Of a stretch of DNA of 58,539 bases, positions 36,333-44,948 are shown in pieces. Source of the DNA: Comamonas sp. lk (GTDB taxonomy: Bacteria > Pseudomonadota > Gammaproteobacteria > Burkholderiales > Burkholderiaceae_C); assembly GCA_945860595.1 (NCBI GenBank), contig CAMAQV010000014.1, positions 1 to 58,539 on the forward strand. The letters are read 5' to 3'. Position 1 is the stretch's first letter, and every line of letters starts with the position of its first letter. The notes beneath the pieces are model-generated. The model saw only the letters and a list, made by a program, of their open reading frames with translations, made no database searches and was not told the origin of the DNA. The position numbers were made by a program, and so were the translations under genes.

Positions 36333-37757
36333 ATGACCCTCTCCCCCGCCGCGCCGACAGCGCCTGCACTGCCGCGCACCGCGTTTGCCAGCCTTCCCCT
36401 ATCACCCGAGACGCTGGAAAACCTGCGGCAACTGGCTTATCTGGATATGACTCCGATTCAGGCCGCCGCCCTACCCCCTGCGCTAGCCGGACAGGACCTG
36501 ATCGCGCAGGCACAGACCGGCAGCGGAAAAACCGCCGCCTTTGCGCTGGCCTTGCTGGCGCGACTCAACCCGCGCTGGTTTGCGGTGCAGGCCCTGGTCT
36601 TGTGCCCCACGCGCGAATTGGCCGACCAGGTCAGCGCCGAAATCCGGCGCCTGGCGCGGGCGCAGGACAACATCAAAGTGGTGACCTTGTGTGGCGGCGT
36701 TCCGCTGCGCGGCCAGCGCGCCACGCTGGAGAACGGCGCACACATCGTGGTCGGTACGCCGGGTCGGGTAATGGACCATCTGGCCCGGGCCACGCTCACC
36801 CTTGAAGGCCTGAACACCCTGGTGCTTGACGAGGCCGACCGCATGCTGGACATGGGATTTCTAGATGACATCCGCACCGTAGTCAAGCAAGCACCGGCAC
36901 AGCGCCAGACCCTGCTTTTCAGCGCTACCTATCCGGACGGCATCGCCGCGCTGGCGCAGCAGTTCATGCGCGCGCCGCAGCGCATCAGCGTAGAGGCCAC
37001 GGCGGAGCAGGTCACGATCGAGCAAGCGTTTGTCGAAATCACGCCACCCCAGCGCTTGGACGCGGTGGCCACGCTGCTGCGGCATTTCCGCCCAGCCAGC
37101 ACGCTGGCCTTTTGCAACACCAAGCAGCAGTGCAAAGACCTAGAGGCGTTTTTGCAAGCCCAGGGCTTTAGCGCGCTGGCGCTGCACGGCGAACTGGAGC
37201 AGCGCGAGCGCGACCAGGTCTTGGCGCAATTTGCCAACGGCAGCTGCTCGGTGCTGGTGGCCACCGACGTGGCCTCGCGCGGGCTGGACATCGCGCAACT
37301 CGAAGCCGTGATCAACGTCCACATCACGCCCGACCCGGAAGTCCATGTGCACCGGGTTGGCCGCACCGGCCGCGCTGGGGCCAGCGGGCGCGCCATCAGC
37401 CTGGCGACCCTGAACGACATGGGCCGCGTCGGCGCAATCGAGGTTTACCAAAAGTTCTCCAGCGTGTGGCTGCCGTTGAACAGCCTGACGCCCGCCAGCG
37501 ACCAGCCCCTGCTGCCGCCCATGCGCACCTTGCTAATGCTGGGCGGGCGCAAAGAAAAAATCCGCCCCGGCGATGTGCTCGGCGCGCTGACCAACGAGGA
37601 AGGCGGGGCCGCCTTCACCCGCGAACAGATTGGCAAAATCCAGGTCACCGATTTTTGTACCTTCATCGCCGTGGCGCGGGAATTGGCTGCCAGCGCCTGC
37701 GCCAAGCTCAACGCCGGGCGGGTCAAGGGGCGGGCAGTCAAGGTGCGCGTGCTGTAA
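36333..37757 (+). CDS. dbpA: ATP-dependent RNA helicase DbpA
   Basis: 474 residues. The DEAD-box motifs are in order: Q motif (FASLPLSPETL...TPIQAAALPP), AQTGSGKTAA (I), PTRELADQ (Ia), [10 protein letters not shown] (II), SATYP (III), ATDVASRGLD (V) and HRVGRTGRAG (VI). The C-terminal ~75 residues (GGRKEKIRPGDVLGALTNEEG...KIQVTDFCTFIAVAR) are the DbpA RNA-binding domain that recognises 23S rRNA hairpin 92. It acts in late 50S assembly. ATG 36333 is chosen because ten upstream residues in frame run into the divergent MFS leader. Confidence 0.94.
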   Translation: MTLSPAAPTAPALPRTAFASLPLSPETLENLRQLAYLDMTPIQAAALPPALAGQDLIAQAQTGSGKTAAFALALLARLNPRWFAVQALVLCPTRELADQVSAEIRRLARAQDNIKVVTLCGGVPLRGQRATLENGAHIVVGTPGRVMDHLARATLTLEGLNTLVLDEADRMLDMGFLDDIRTVVKQAPAQRQTLLFSATYPDGIAALAQQFMRAPQRISVEATAEQVTIEQAFVEITPPQRLDAVATLLRHFRPASTLAFCNTKQQCKDLEAFLQAQGFSALALHGELEQRERDQVLAQFANGSCSVLVATDVASRGLDIAQLEAVINVHITPDPEVHVHRVGRTGRAGASGRAISLATLNDMGRVGAIEVYQKFSSVWLPLNSLTPASDQPLLPPMRTLLMLGGRKEKIRPGDVLGALTNEEGGAAFTREQIGKIQVTDFCTFIAVARELAASACAKLNAGRVKGRAVKVRVL

Positions 37758-37937
37758 ATCCGGGGGCTGCGCGGAGGCTGCGCCCGCAGGCCTTTTTCCG
37801 TCTAACTGATCAATCGTGCGACAATGCGCCGAGTTGCGGTGCTTCAGTTACCCGCAATGACAGCACCATGCTGACTTTTTTGTATCTACCAGCCAATAAC
37901 TGACTGGGCTCCCCGCCCCGTTCGGCCGGTATGTGAA

Positions 37938-37952
37938 GCGTCCTCAGGACGC
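37938..37952 (+). promoter_or_regulatory. Inverted repeat covering the rhlE Shine-Dalgarno
   Basis: GCGTCCT-C-AGGACGC is a perfect 7-1-7 inverted repeat that contains the AGGA Shine-Dalgarno of rhlE (ATG at 37959). As RNA a GCGTC/GACGC stem would partly hide the ribosome site. The 200-bp leader 37758-37958 holds no other gene that I can support. Confidence 0.45.
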
Positions 37953-37958
37953 ACCCTT

Positions 37959-39794
37959 ATGACTTTTGAAGAACTCCAATTGGCTCCGGCCTTGTTAAAA
38001 GCTGTGCGCGAGCAAGGCTACGACGTCCCCACCCCGATCCAGGCCCAAGCCATTCCGCTGATTCTGGAAGGCCGCGACCTGCTCGGTGGCGCGCAAACCG
38101 GCACCGGCAAAACGGCAGCATTCACCCTGCCGCTGCTGCACCGCCTGACCATGAGCCGCAGCGCGCAAAACAAATTCGGCGGCACGGGCATCCGCGCCTT
38201 GGTGCTCACCCCCACCCGCGAACTCGCCGCGCAGGTGGAAGAATCCATACGCACTTATGGCAAATACCTGCAACTCAGCAGCACCGTGATTTTTGGTGGT
38301 GTGGGCATGAACCCCCAAATCAGCAAACTCAAAAAAGGCGTAGACATTCTGGTGGCCACGCCCGGACGCTTGCTGGACTTGCAACAGCAAGGCATGCTGG
38401 ACCTGGGCCAGGTGCAAATCCTGGTGCTCGACGAGGCCGACCGCATGCTGGACATGGGCTTTATCCATGACGTGAAAAAAGTGCTGGCACTGGTTCCCAA
38501 AGAAAAACAAAGCCTGCTGTTCTCCGCCACCTTCAGCGACGAAATCCGCGACCTGGCCAACGGCCTGCTCAAAGACCCGCAAAGCGTGCAGGTCACACCG
38601 CGCAACACAACGGTGCAGCGCATCACGCAGGTGATCCATCCGGTCGGGCGCGGCAAGAAAAAAGCCCTGCTGGCGCACATCATCAACGAACACAACTGGA
38701 GCCAGGTGCTGGTCTTCACGCGGACTAAATTCGGCGCTAACAACGTAGCCGAGTTTCTGGAAAAGAACGGCATCAGCGCCATGGCGCTGCACGGCAACAA
38801 AAGCCAGTCGGCGCGCACCCAGGCGCTGGCCGGTTTCAAGAGCGGTGATGTGCGCGCCCTGGTCGCTACCGACATCGCCGCGCGCGGTATCGATATCGAC
38901 GAGCTGCCGCACGTCGTGAACTACGAAATCCCCAACGTCTGCGAAGACTATGTGCACCGCATCGGCCGCACCGGGCGCGCTGGGTCCGATGGCGCTGCCG
39001 TCAACCTGGTGAGTTTGGACGAAGAAGGCTTTATGGCCGACATTGAGCACTTCACCAAGCAGAACATCGAAGTGCGCCTGATCGAGGGCTTTGCCCCCGA
39101 ACCGGGCGAGCGCGCTGAACCCATCGCCATGGGCCGCCAAACCATCTGGGGCGGCGCAGGCAAACCGCCCAGCCGCGACGTGATGCAAGCCGCAGCCAAA
39201 GCCGCACGCACCGAAATGCTGGACCGTGTGCGGGAGAAAAAAGGCGCGGGCGGAGCGGGCCCACGCCATGGCGGCGGCGGACGCAACGGGGGGGGTAGTG
39301 CAGCCCGTGGCGGACAAGCGCCGCGCGGTCACGGCAATGGCCAAGGCCATGGCGGCGCACGGCCGCCCCAAGCACGCAATGATTTTGTAAACCTGGAGGA
39401 ACAACCTCCCTTGAACCACGACGCTCCGCGCGGGAATCGCAACGGCGGTGGTGGTCGTGGCGGTATGCCTGGGGGCGCACCCCGTCCGGCAGGCGGTGCG
39501 GGCGGACAGCCCGACCCTATGCGCACCAGCGTGGACTTGATGGCCGAGCGCGGCGCGCGCCGCAACTACGGCGGCAACCGCCCACGTGGCGCGTCCGCGG
39601 GCTTCGGTGCCGGCTACGGCGGCGTGCCCGAAGGCTTCAACGGTCCCGGCGCACCCAAGCCTGCGGGCGCGGGTGGCCCGCGTCGCAGCGGTGGTGGCGG
39701 TGGAAATCGCAGCGGCGGCAACCGGGGTCGCAGTGGCGGCGGCGGGGGCGGCTTTGGTGGTGGCGGTGGTGGCGGCGGTCCCGCTGGCTATTGA
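37959..39794 (+). CDS. rhlE: DEAD-box RNA helicase, RhlE type, with long RGG-rich tail
   Basis: 611 residues. The helicase core (about 1-380) has [65 protein letters not shown] and [10 protein letters not shown]. The RhlE feature HRL after motif I is present. The C-terminal ~220 residues are Gly/Arg/Asn/Ala-rich with many RGG- and GGG-type repeats, longer than in most RhlE proteins, suited to RNA binding and possibly phase separation. Such proteins act in ribosome maturation and cold adaptation. A strong terminator follows at 39818. Runs of G in the tail (near 39290 and 39740) could be slippery for replication, though the frame is intact here. Confidence 0.92.
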   Translation: MTFEELQLAPALLKAVREQGYDVPTPIQAQAIPLILEGRDLLGGAQTGTGKTAAFTLPLLHRLTMSRSAQNKFGGTGIRALVLTPTRELAAQVEESIRTYGKYLQLSSTVIFGGVGMNPQISKLKKGVDILVATPGRLLDLQQQGMLDLGQVQILVLDEADRMLDMGFIHDVKKVLALVPKEKQSLLFSATFSDEIRDLANGLLKDPQSVQVTPRNTTVQRITQVIHPVGRGKKKALLAHIINEHNWSQVLVFTRTKFGANNVAEFLEKNGISAMALHGNKSQSARTQALAGFKSGDVRALVATDIAARGIDIDELPHVVNYEIPNVCEDYVHRIGRTGRAGSDGAAVNLVSLDEEGFMADIEHFTKQNIEVRLIEGFAPEPGERAEPIAMGRQTIWGGAGKPPSRDVMQAAAKAARTEMLDRVREKKGAGGAGPRHGGGGRNGGGSAARGGQAPRGHGNGQGHGGARPPQARNDFVNLEEQPPLNHDAPRGNRNGGGGRGGMPGGAPRPAGGAGGQPDPMRTSVDLMAERGARRNYGGNRPRGASAGFGAGYGGVPEGFNGPGAPKPAGAGGPRRSGGGGGNRSGGNRGRSGGGGGGFGGGGGGGGPAGY

Positions 39795-39817
39795 GGCCCA
39801 CCGGCCATCAACACACA

Positions 39818-39840
39818 GGGCTCCGATGGAGCCCTTTTTT
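39818..39840 (+). terminator. Intrinsic terminator after rhlE
   Basis: GGGCTCC-gat-GGAGCCC forms a perfect 7-bp stem followed by six T. It lies 23 bp after the rhlE stop. Confidence 0.92.
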
Positions 39841-39844
39841 CATC

Positions 39845-40261
39845 TCACACCCGTACAAACAAAGTGGTCAGCGGCTGATCACCAACCTGGCGGCTCCAAT
39901 GGCCGTGGATCGTGGGGTCAAACACAGCGCCCTCGGGCAAAAGGTCGGCGCTGAAAAAATGGCTGCCGGGGCAGAAGACACGGCTGTAACCGCCGGGCGA
40001 CTCTGCGTCGCCGTGCACGCCGATCTCCATCTGCCCCTCCAGAATAAAAACCCACTGCGGCGCGCCGGTGCAATGGAACTCGCTGCGAAAGCCCACCGGG
40101 CTGCGGCGCAGCTGGTAACCGCCGCTGGTAAACACCTCCGACAGCACAGCAGCAGGTTTGCCTTGGTTCAGGGGAATGGCTTCCTCTTTGAAACGCGCCC
40201 GTCCGTCGGGGCCGGTGTACAGAATGGTTTGTTGGAAGACGGTGAGGGGGGCGTGGGTCAT
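39845..40261 (-). CDS. Cupin-domain protein
   Basis: 138 residues with a single cupin barrel: WVFILEGQMEIGVHGD (about 69-84) and the second motif GSHFFSADLLPEGAVF. FHCTGAPQWVF carries one His of the usual metal set; the canonical HxH is not complete, so metal binding is uncertain. Function unknown. It ends five bases after the rhlE terminator, which is on the opposite strand. Confidence 0.75.
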   Translation of the reverse strand: MTHAPLTVFQQTILYTGPDGRARFKEEAIPLNQGKPAAVLSEVFTSGGYQLRRSPVGFRSEFHCTGAPQWVFILEGQMEIGVHGDAESPGGYSRVFCPGSHFFSADLLPEGAVFDPTIHGHWSRQVGDQPLTTLFVRV

Positions 40262-40417
40262 GGCGGGGCGGGTGCTAAATTCGGGTCATTATTCAACACT
40301 GAGGTACCGAACCCGGTTTCCCCGTGGCGGATTTTTTCATATCTGCTTTTTAGTCAGCCACGTCGGAAAATCGGGCCATCTGGCACACCTTTAATTGTCG
40401 ATATTGAAGGAGCCGCT

Positions 40418-41251
40418 ATGACCACAAACCGTGTGATTACCGTGCAAGGCACACCGGTTACTGTTAGCCAGCAAGATGGGCAAGACTACCTGTCTTTGAC
40501 CGATATGCTGCGCGGCAAAGACGGAGATTTTTTTGTCGCCGATTGGCTGCGTAACCGTAATACGGTTGAGTTTCTGGGCATCTGGGAAGGCATTTACAAC
40601 CCCGATTTTAATTCCGGCGAATTCGCCATAGTTAAAAGTCAGGTGGGCCTTAACAGCTACAAGCTCAGCGCGAAAGAGTGGGTAGTAAAGACAGGGGCCA
40701 TCGGCATCTTCGCCAGAGCAGGGCGATACGGCGGCACCTATGCCCATAAAGATATCGCCTTTGAATTCGGCATGTGGATCAGCCCTGAATTCAAGCTCTA
40801 CCTCATCAAAGAGTTCCAGCGCCTCAAAGACGAGGAGATCAAACGCCAGTCGCTGGAGTGGAACCTGCAACGCACCCTGGCCAAGGTCAATTACAAAATC
40901 CATACCGATGCCATCAAGGCACAACTCATACCGGCGCATGTCACCCCTGCGCAGGCCAGCACGACCTACGCCAGCGAAGCGGACTTGCTTAATATCGCCC
41001 TGTTTGGCTGCACCGCCGTGCAGTGGCAACACAGCCACCCCGAGGAAAAAGGCAATATGCGCGATGCGGCTACGCTGGAGCAATTGGTTGTCTTGTCTAA
41101 TTTGGAAAGCATCAACGCAGTCCTCATTCACCAAAAACTGCCAGCGTCTGCACGGTTGAAGCAACTCAACGACATTGCCATCACACAAATGCGCTCGCTG
41201 GTGGGGTTGGGTGCGATGAAGCGTGTTGGGTTAGCCAAAGGGGGAGCGTGA
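40418..41251 (+). CDS. KilA-N domain protein (phage-like)
   Basis: 277 residues. The KilA-N DNA-binding domain spans about residues 1-115: YLSLTDMLRGKDGDFFVADWLRNRNTVEFLGIWE, then GIFARAGRYGGTYAHKDIAFEFGMWISPEFKLYLIKEFQRL. The C-terminal part is helical and of unknown role. Such proteins occur in phages and mobile islands. ATG 40418 has a good Shine-Dalgarno (GAAGGA, 40406-40411); the much longer in-frame stretch back to 39791 is antisense to the cupin gene and is not coding. Base composition is lower in GC than neighbouring genes, which supports acquisition by transfer. Confidence 0.9.
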   Translation: MTTNRVITVQGTPVTVSQQDGQDYLSLTDMLRGKDGDFFVADWLRNRNTVEFLGIWEGIYNPDFNSGEFAIVKSQVGLNSYKLSAKEWVVKTGAIGIFARAGRYGGTYAHKDIAFEFGMWISPEFKLYLIKEFQRLKDEEIKRQSLEWNLQRTLAKVNYKIHTDAIKAQLIPAHVTPAQASTTYASEADLLNIALFGCTAVQWQHSHPEEKGNMRDAATLEQLVVLSNLESINAVLIHQKLPASARLKQLNDIAITQMRSLVGLGAMKRVGLAKGGA

Positions 41252-41426
41252 TAGAGCGAGTTTGGTCTCCAGTACGCTTGAGTTCCCTGATGTCGCAGGC
41301 ACACAGGGCCGAAGCACCTGCGTCCGGGAAAAACTACAGCAAACTGGTGTTCGTTTGTTGGTGCAGCTCCAACTCCAAACTGGCCCCTAAAGGCTGGCAC
41401 ACTGCATCAAATTAACTGACTTAACC

Positions 41427-41930
41427 ATGGCGCTCACACTGTACTGCACCAAAAAATTGCTTGACCTTATGAGGGTGCGGGTCACCCCGCCGGATGCGTC
41501 ACCCAGCACGGTCCTTGGCGACTGGTACGCAACAGCGCTGTTTTGGAAACCGCAAGTAGTCTTGCTGGTGAACGAGAAAACTCTGCTTCCCGTGTTGATG
41601 CCATTGGCTCCAGCAGCAGATTTAGCGGCGCGCTTTCCCAAACATTTGGAAAGTGTTTTGGCCGCGCACGGGATGTCGACGCAGTTCATAGACCAAGAGC
41701 TTGCGCACATGAACAAAGTCCAATACGCAAAAACTTCCAACCGCAGTGTGGTTGGGGTGATGAACCATTTTTCGTATCTCGCGGAAGGCTACCGCGAATA
41801 CCTTGAGACAAGAGACCTGCTGATGCTGTCGCTCAAGTTATCTGAAACGCCGTGCAGCCCGCTTTACAAGTCGCACACCTCTCCCGACCGCGCTTTGCAA
41901 GTCCATGCCATCGGTCACAATGCCAGCTGA
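41427..41930 (+). CDS. DUF6933-like protein
   Basis: 167 residues. The start [11 protein letters not shown], the [30 protein letters not shown] block (about 30-60) and [18 protein letters not shown] (about 103-120) match a family of ~150-200-residue bacterial proteins that I recall as DUF6933. The function is unknown; members often lie in accessory regions near toxin-antitoxin or plasmid genes. It follows the KilA-N gene by 175 bp, with nothing recognisable between, and both look like accessory insertions into the chromosome. Confidence 0.7.
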   Translation: MALTLYCTKKLLDLMRVRVTPPDASPSTVLGDWYATALFWKPQVVLLVNEKTLLPVLMPLAPAADLAARFPKHLESVLAAHGMSTQFIDQELAHMNKVQYAKTSNRSVVGVMNHFSYLAEGYREYLETRDLLMLSLKLSETPCSPLYKSHTSPDRALQVHAIGHNAS

Positions 41931-41962
41931 CCCAAAGCAACTCCAACTTTCGACCCTCAAAC

Positions 41963-42358
41963 ATGCCCCATTTACTCCACACCATGCTGCGCGTCGGCAA
42001 CCTGCAGCGCTCTATTGATTTTTATACCCAGGTCATCGGCATGCAGCTGCTGCGCAAATCGGAGAACGCCGAGTACAAATACACGCTGGCCTTTCTGGGC
42101 TTTGGCAGCAACCCAGACCATGCCGAGCTGGAGTTGACCTACAACCACGGCGTGGAGTCGTATGAGATGGGCACGGCCTATGGCCATATTGCGCTGGGCA
42201 TGGGCGACATTTATGCCGCTTGCGAAAAAATCCGCGCCAGCGGCGGCAAGATCACCCGCGAGCCCGGCCCGGTCAAGGGCGGCAGCACGCTGATCGCCTT
42301 CGTCACCGACCCCGACGGCTACAAGATTGAACTGATACAGCGCACCGGTCCGGTCTGA
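41963..42358 (+). CDS. gloA: Lactoylglutathione lyase (glyoxalase I)
   Basis: 131 residues. [23 protein letters not shown] carries the first metal His, [10 protein letters not shown] the first Glu, YGHIALGM the second His and YKIELIQR the second Glu: the complete HEHE nickel set. The enzyme isomerises the hemithioacetal of methylglyoxal and glutathione to S-lactoylglutathione in the cytosol. ATG 41963 is preferred; the longer frame upstream overlaps the DUF6933 gene. It is followed by an EamA permease gene three bases after its stop. Confidence 0.95.
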   Translation: MPHLLHTMLRVGNLQRSIDFYTQVIGMQLLRKSENAEYKYTLAFLGFGSNPDHAELELTYNHGVESYEMGTAYGHIALGMGDIYAACEKIRASGGKITREPGPVKGGSTLIAFVTDPDGYKIELIQRTGPV

Positions 42359-42360
42359 GC

Positions 42361-43245
42361 ATGGAGCACGCGCGTTTGGACCGCGGGGCGGCGCTGCTGG
42401 TGCTTGGCTCGGCCACGGCCTGGAGTTTTGGCGGGGCGATTGCGCGGTTTTTAACCGTGCAGGAAAGCTGGACCGTGGTGTTCTGGCGCTCCACCTTTGC
42501 GGCACTTTTTCTGTTGGCTTTCATGCTCTGGCGCGACGGGCTGCGCGGCACCCGCACGCTGTTTTTGGCCATGGGCTGGCCGGGGCTGGCAGTGGGTGCG
42601 TGTTTCGCCATCGCGTCCACTTCCTTCGTCAGCGCCCTGGCCTACACCAGTGTCGCCAACATCCTGCTGATGCAAGCCGGGGTGCCGCTGATTGCGGCAC
42701 TGATGTCGGCGCTGCTGTTTCGCGAACACGTGTCCGGCCCGACCTGGTTGGCGATTGCAGCGGTAATTGCCGGGGTGGCGATCATGGTCTCGGACTCGCT
42801 CAGTGGCAGCGTCTCGCCGATTGGTGACGCGCTGGCGGTGCTGATTGCTCTGGCTTTTGCGGGCGCTACCGTGATCACGCGCCGGCACGCCCATGTGGCG
42901 ATGATGCCTGCGGTGTTGACCGGTTGCACGCTGGCGGCGCTGTTTGCGGGCTGGAGTCTGCCACCAGCGCTGGTCAACGCGGGCGACTTTGTTTTGTTGT
43001 TTGCTTTCGGCGCGCTGAATCTGGGCCTGGGCATGGCACTGTTTGTAACCGGGGCGCGGCGCGTACCGGCAGCGATTGCCGCGCTGATCGGCATCGCCGA
43101 GCCGGTGCTGGGGCCGCTATGGGTCTGGCTGATACACCAGGAAACACCACGTGCCGCGACGCTATGGGGCGGCGGTGTGGTGTTTGTGGCGCTGCTGGCG
43201 CATGTGCTTTGGCAGCTGCGCGAAGCGCCCGCTACCGAAACCTGA
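42361..43245 (+). CDS. EamA/DMT-superfamily permease (second)
   Basis: 294 residues, ten predicted membrane segments in two EamA halves (VLGSATAWSFGGAIARF at the start; ALAVLIALAFAGATVITRRHA near 160). An inner-membrane transporter of unknown substrate. It begins three bases after gloA and is probably co-transcribed with it. It is convergent with the one-carbon operon, ending 20 bp from the end of the GMC gene. Confidence 0.88.
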   Translation: MEHARLDRGAALLVLGSATAWSFGGAIARFLTVQESWTVVFWRSTFAALFLLAFMLWRDGLRGTRTLFLAMGWPGLAVGACFAIASTSFVSALAYTSVANILLMQAGVPLIAALMSALLFREHVSGPTWLAIAAVIAGVAIMVSDSLSGSVSPIGDALAVLIALAFAGATVITRRHAHVAMMPAVLTGCTLAALFAGWSLPPALVNAGDFVLLFAFGALNLGLGMALFVTGARRVPAAIAALIGIAEPVLGPLWVWLIHQETPRAATLWGGGVVFVALLAHVLWQLREAPATET

Positions 43246-43265
43246 TCACATACCGCAGCGCAGAC

Positions 43266-44936
43266 TTAGCGCTGGTGCGTTTGCCACTTTGGGTGCACGT
43301 AATACAGCGCATCCGAGGGCGGCAGCGGGTTGCGCCCGCGCACCGCGTCAGACAGCTTCTCGGCCATCATGATGGTCGGGGCGTTCAAGTTGCCGCTGAC
43401 GATTTGCGGCATTAGCGAGGCATCCACCACCCGCAGCCCCCGCACGCCGTGCACGCGGCCTTGGCCGTCGGTCACCGCCATCGGATCGGTGCCCATGCGG
43501 CAGGTGCCCGCCGGGTGGTAGGCGGTTTCGGCGCTCTGGCGGATGTGGGCGTCGATCTCGTCGTCGGTTTGAACCTGCGCGCCGGGCGATAACTCTTCGT
43601 CGCGGAAGCGGTCGAACGCGCTTTGCGCAAAGATCTCGCGCGTCAGGCGAACAGCGGCGCGCATTTCCTTGCGGTCCTGCTCGGTGCCCATGTAATTGAA
43701 CAGGATGCGCGGCGGCTCCAGCGGGTTGGCGCTTTTAAGCGTCAGTTCGCCCCGGCTGGTCGGGCGCATGGGACCGACGTGCGCCTGGAAACCGTGGCAA
43801 GTGGCCGGTGAGTTGCCGTCGTAGCGCACCGCCATGGGCAAGAAGTGGTACTGCAAATCGGGGTGCAGCACACCGGCATCGCTGCGGATAAAGCCGCCCG
43901 ATTCGAAATGGTTGGTACCCCCCAGGCCGGTACCGAACAGCAGCCATTGGATGCCGATCTTCAGCTTGGCCAAGGCCCCCATGGCCGAGTACAGGGTAAT
44001 GGGCTCTTTGCAGCGGTACTGCACATAGGTTTCCAGATGGTCGTGCAGGTTTTGCCCGACGCCACGCAGGGGTGCGACCACGCCAATACCGTGCGCGGCC
44101 AATGCATCCGGATCGCCCACGCCCGAGAGCATGAGCAGCTGCGGCGAGTTGATCGCGCCGCCGCACAAAATGACCTCGCGCCGCGCGCGCGCGCTCTGCG
44201 GGCGGCCCTTGTGCAGGTATTCCACGCCCACAGCCTGCGGCTTGCGCTCACCGTCTTCGAAGATGACTTTGGTGGCCACGCTGTGCTTGTGTAGCGTGAG
44301 GTTTTTGCGTTGGAGCGCCGGGCGCAGATAGGCCATGGCCGTGCTCCAGCGCCGACCCTTGTGGGTGGTCATGTCCATGGGCCCCAGGCCTTCCTGCTGG
44401 TAGCCGTTCATGTCCTTGGTAAAGGGGTAACCGGCCTGCTCCCCGGCGTCGATGAAGGCGCGGTACAGCGGGTTCTTGCAAGCCCCGGTGCTCACATGCA
44501 GCGGGCCGGAATCGCCCCGGTAGGAGTCGCCGCCGATGGCGCGGGTCTCGGCCTTCTTGAAGTAGGGCAGGCATTGGGCGTAAGACCACTCTTCCATACC
44601 CGGCTCGCGCGACCAGGCTTCGTAGTCCATGGCGTTGCCGCGCACATAGGCCATGCCGTTGATAGACGAAGAGCCGCCGATGACCTTGCCGCGCGGACAG
44701 TGGATACGCCGCTTGTCCATAAAGGGCTCGGGCTCGGACTCGTACATCCAGGTGTAGCGCGGGTTGGCCATGGGATAGCTCAGCGCCGAGGGCATGTGGA
44801 TGAAGATGCTGTGGTCATCGCCGCCGGCCTCGAGCAACAAGACGCTCACATCGCTGTCCTCGCTCAGGCGGTTGGCCATGACGCAACCGGCCGAACCGGC
44901 ACCCACAATGATGTAGTCGTACTCCTGCGCGGCCAT
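43266..44936 (-). CDS. GMC-family oxidoreductase, choline-dehydrogenase-like
   Basis: 556 residues. The FAD-binding start [21 protein letters not shown], the GMC signature 1 region [19 protein letters not shown] (about 80-98), signature 2 [15 protein letters not shown] (about 255-269) and the C-terminal catalytic His in [10 protein letters not shown] and Asn in [13 protein letters not shown] are all present. Relatives oxidise choline (BetA), polyethylene glycol and other alcohols. No BetB aldehyde dehydrogenase is adjacent. It is the last gene of the one-carbon operon, 12 bp after the RACo-like gene, so it probably prepares or removes a substrate for that pathway, for example an alcohol precursor of a methylated amine. 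That role is inference. Confidence 0.87.
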   Translation of the reverse strand: MAAQEYDYIIVGAGSAGCVMANRLSEDSDVSVLLLEAGGDDHSIFIHMPSALSYPMANPRYTWMYESEPEPFMDKRRIHCPRGKVIGGSSSINGMAYVRGNAMDYEAWSREPGMEEWSYAQCLPYFKKAETRAIGGDSYRGDSGPLHVSTGACKNPLYRAFIDAGEQAGYPFTKDMNGYQQEGLGPMDMTTHKGRRWSTAMAYLRPALQRKNLTLHKHSVATKVIFEDGERKPQAVGVEYLHKGRPQSARARREVILCGGAINSPQLLMLSGVGDPDALAAHGIGVVAPLRGVGQNLHDHLETYVQYRCKEPITLYSAMGALAKLKIGIQWLLFGTGLGGTNHFESGGFIRSDAGVLHPDLQYHFLPMAVRYDGNSPATCHGFQAHVGPMRPTSRGELTLKSANPLEPPRILFNYMGTEQDRKEMRAAVRLTREIFAQSAFDRFRDEELSPGAQVQTDDEIDAHIRQSAETAYHPAGTCRMGTDPMAVTDGQGRVHGVRGLRVVDASLMPQIVSGNLNAPTIMMAEKLSDAVRGRNPLPPSDALYYVHPKWQTHQR

Positions 44937-44948
44937 GGTGGGCGGGTC

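Noticed and set aside
39791..40417. 209-residue N-terminal extension of the KilA-N protein
   Set aside because: It is antisense to the cupin gene, and ATG 40418 has a strong ribosome site where the conserved domain starts.
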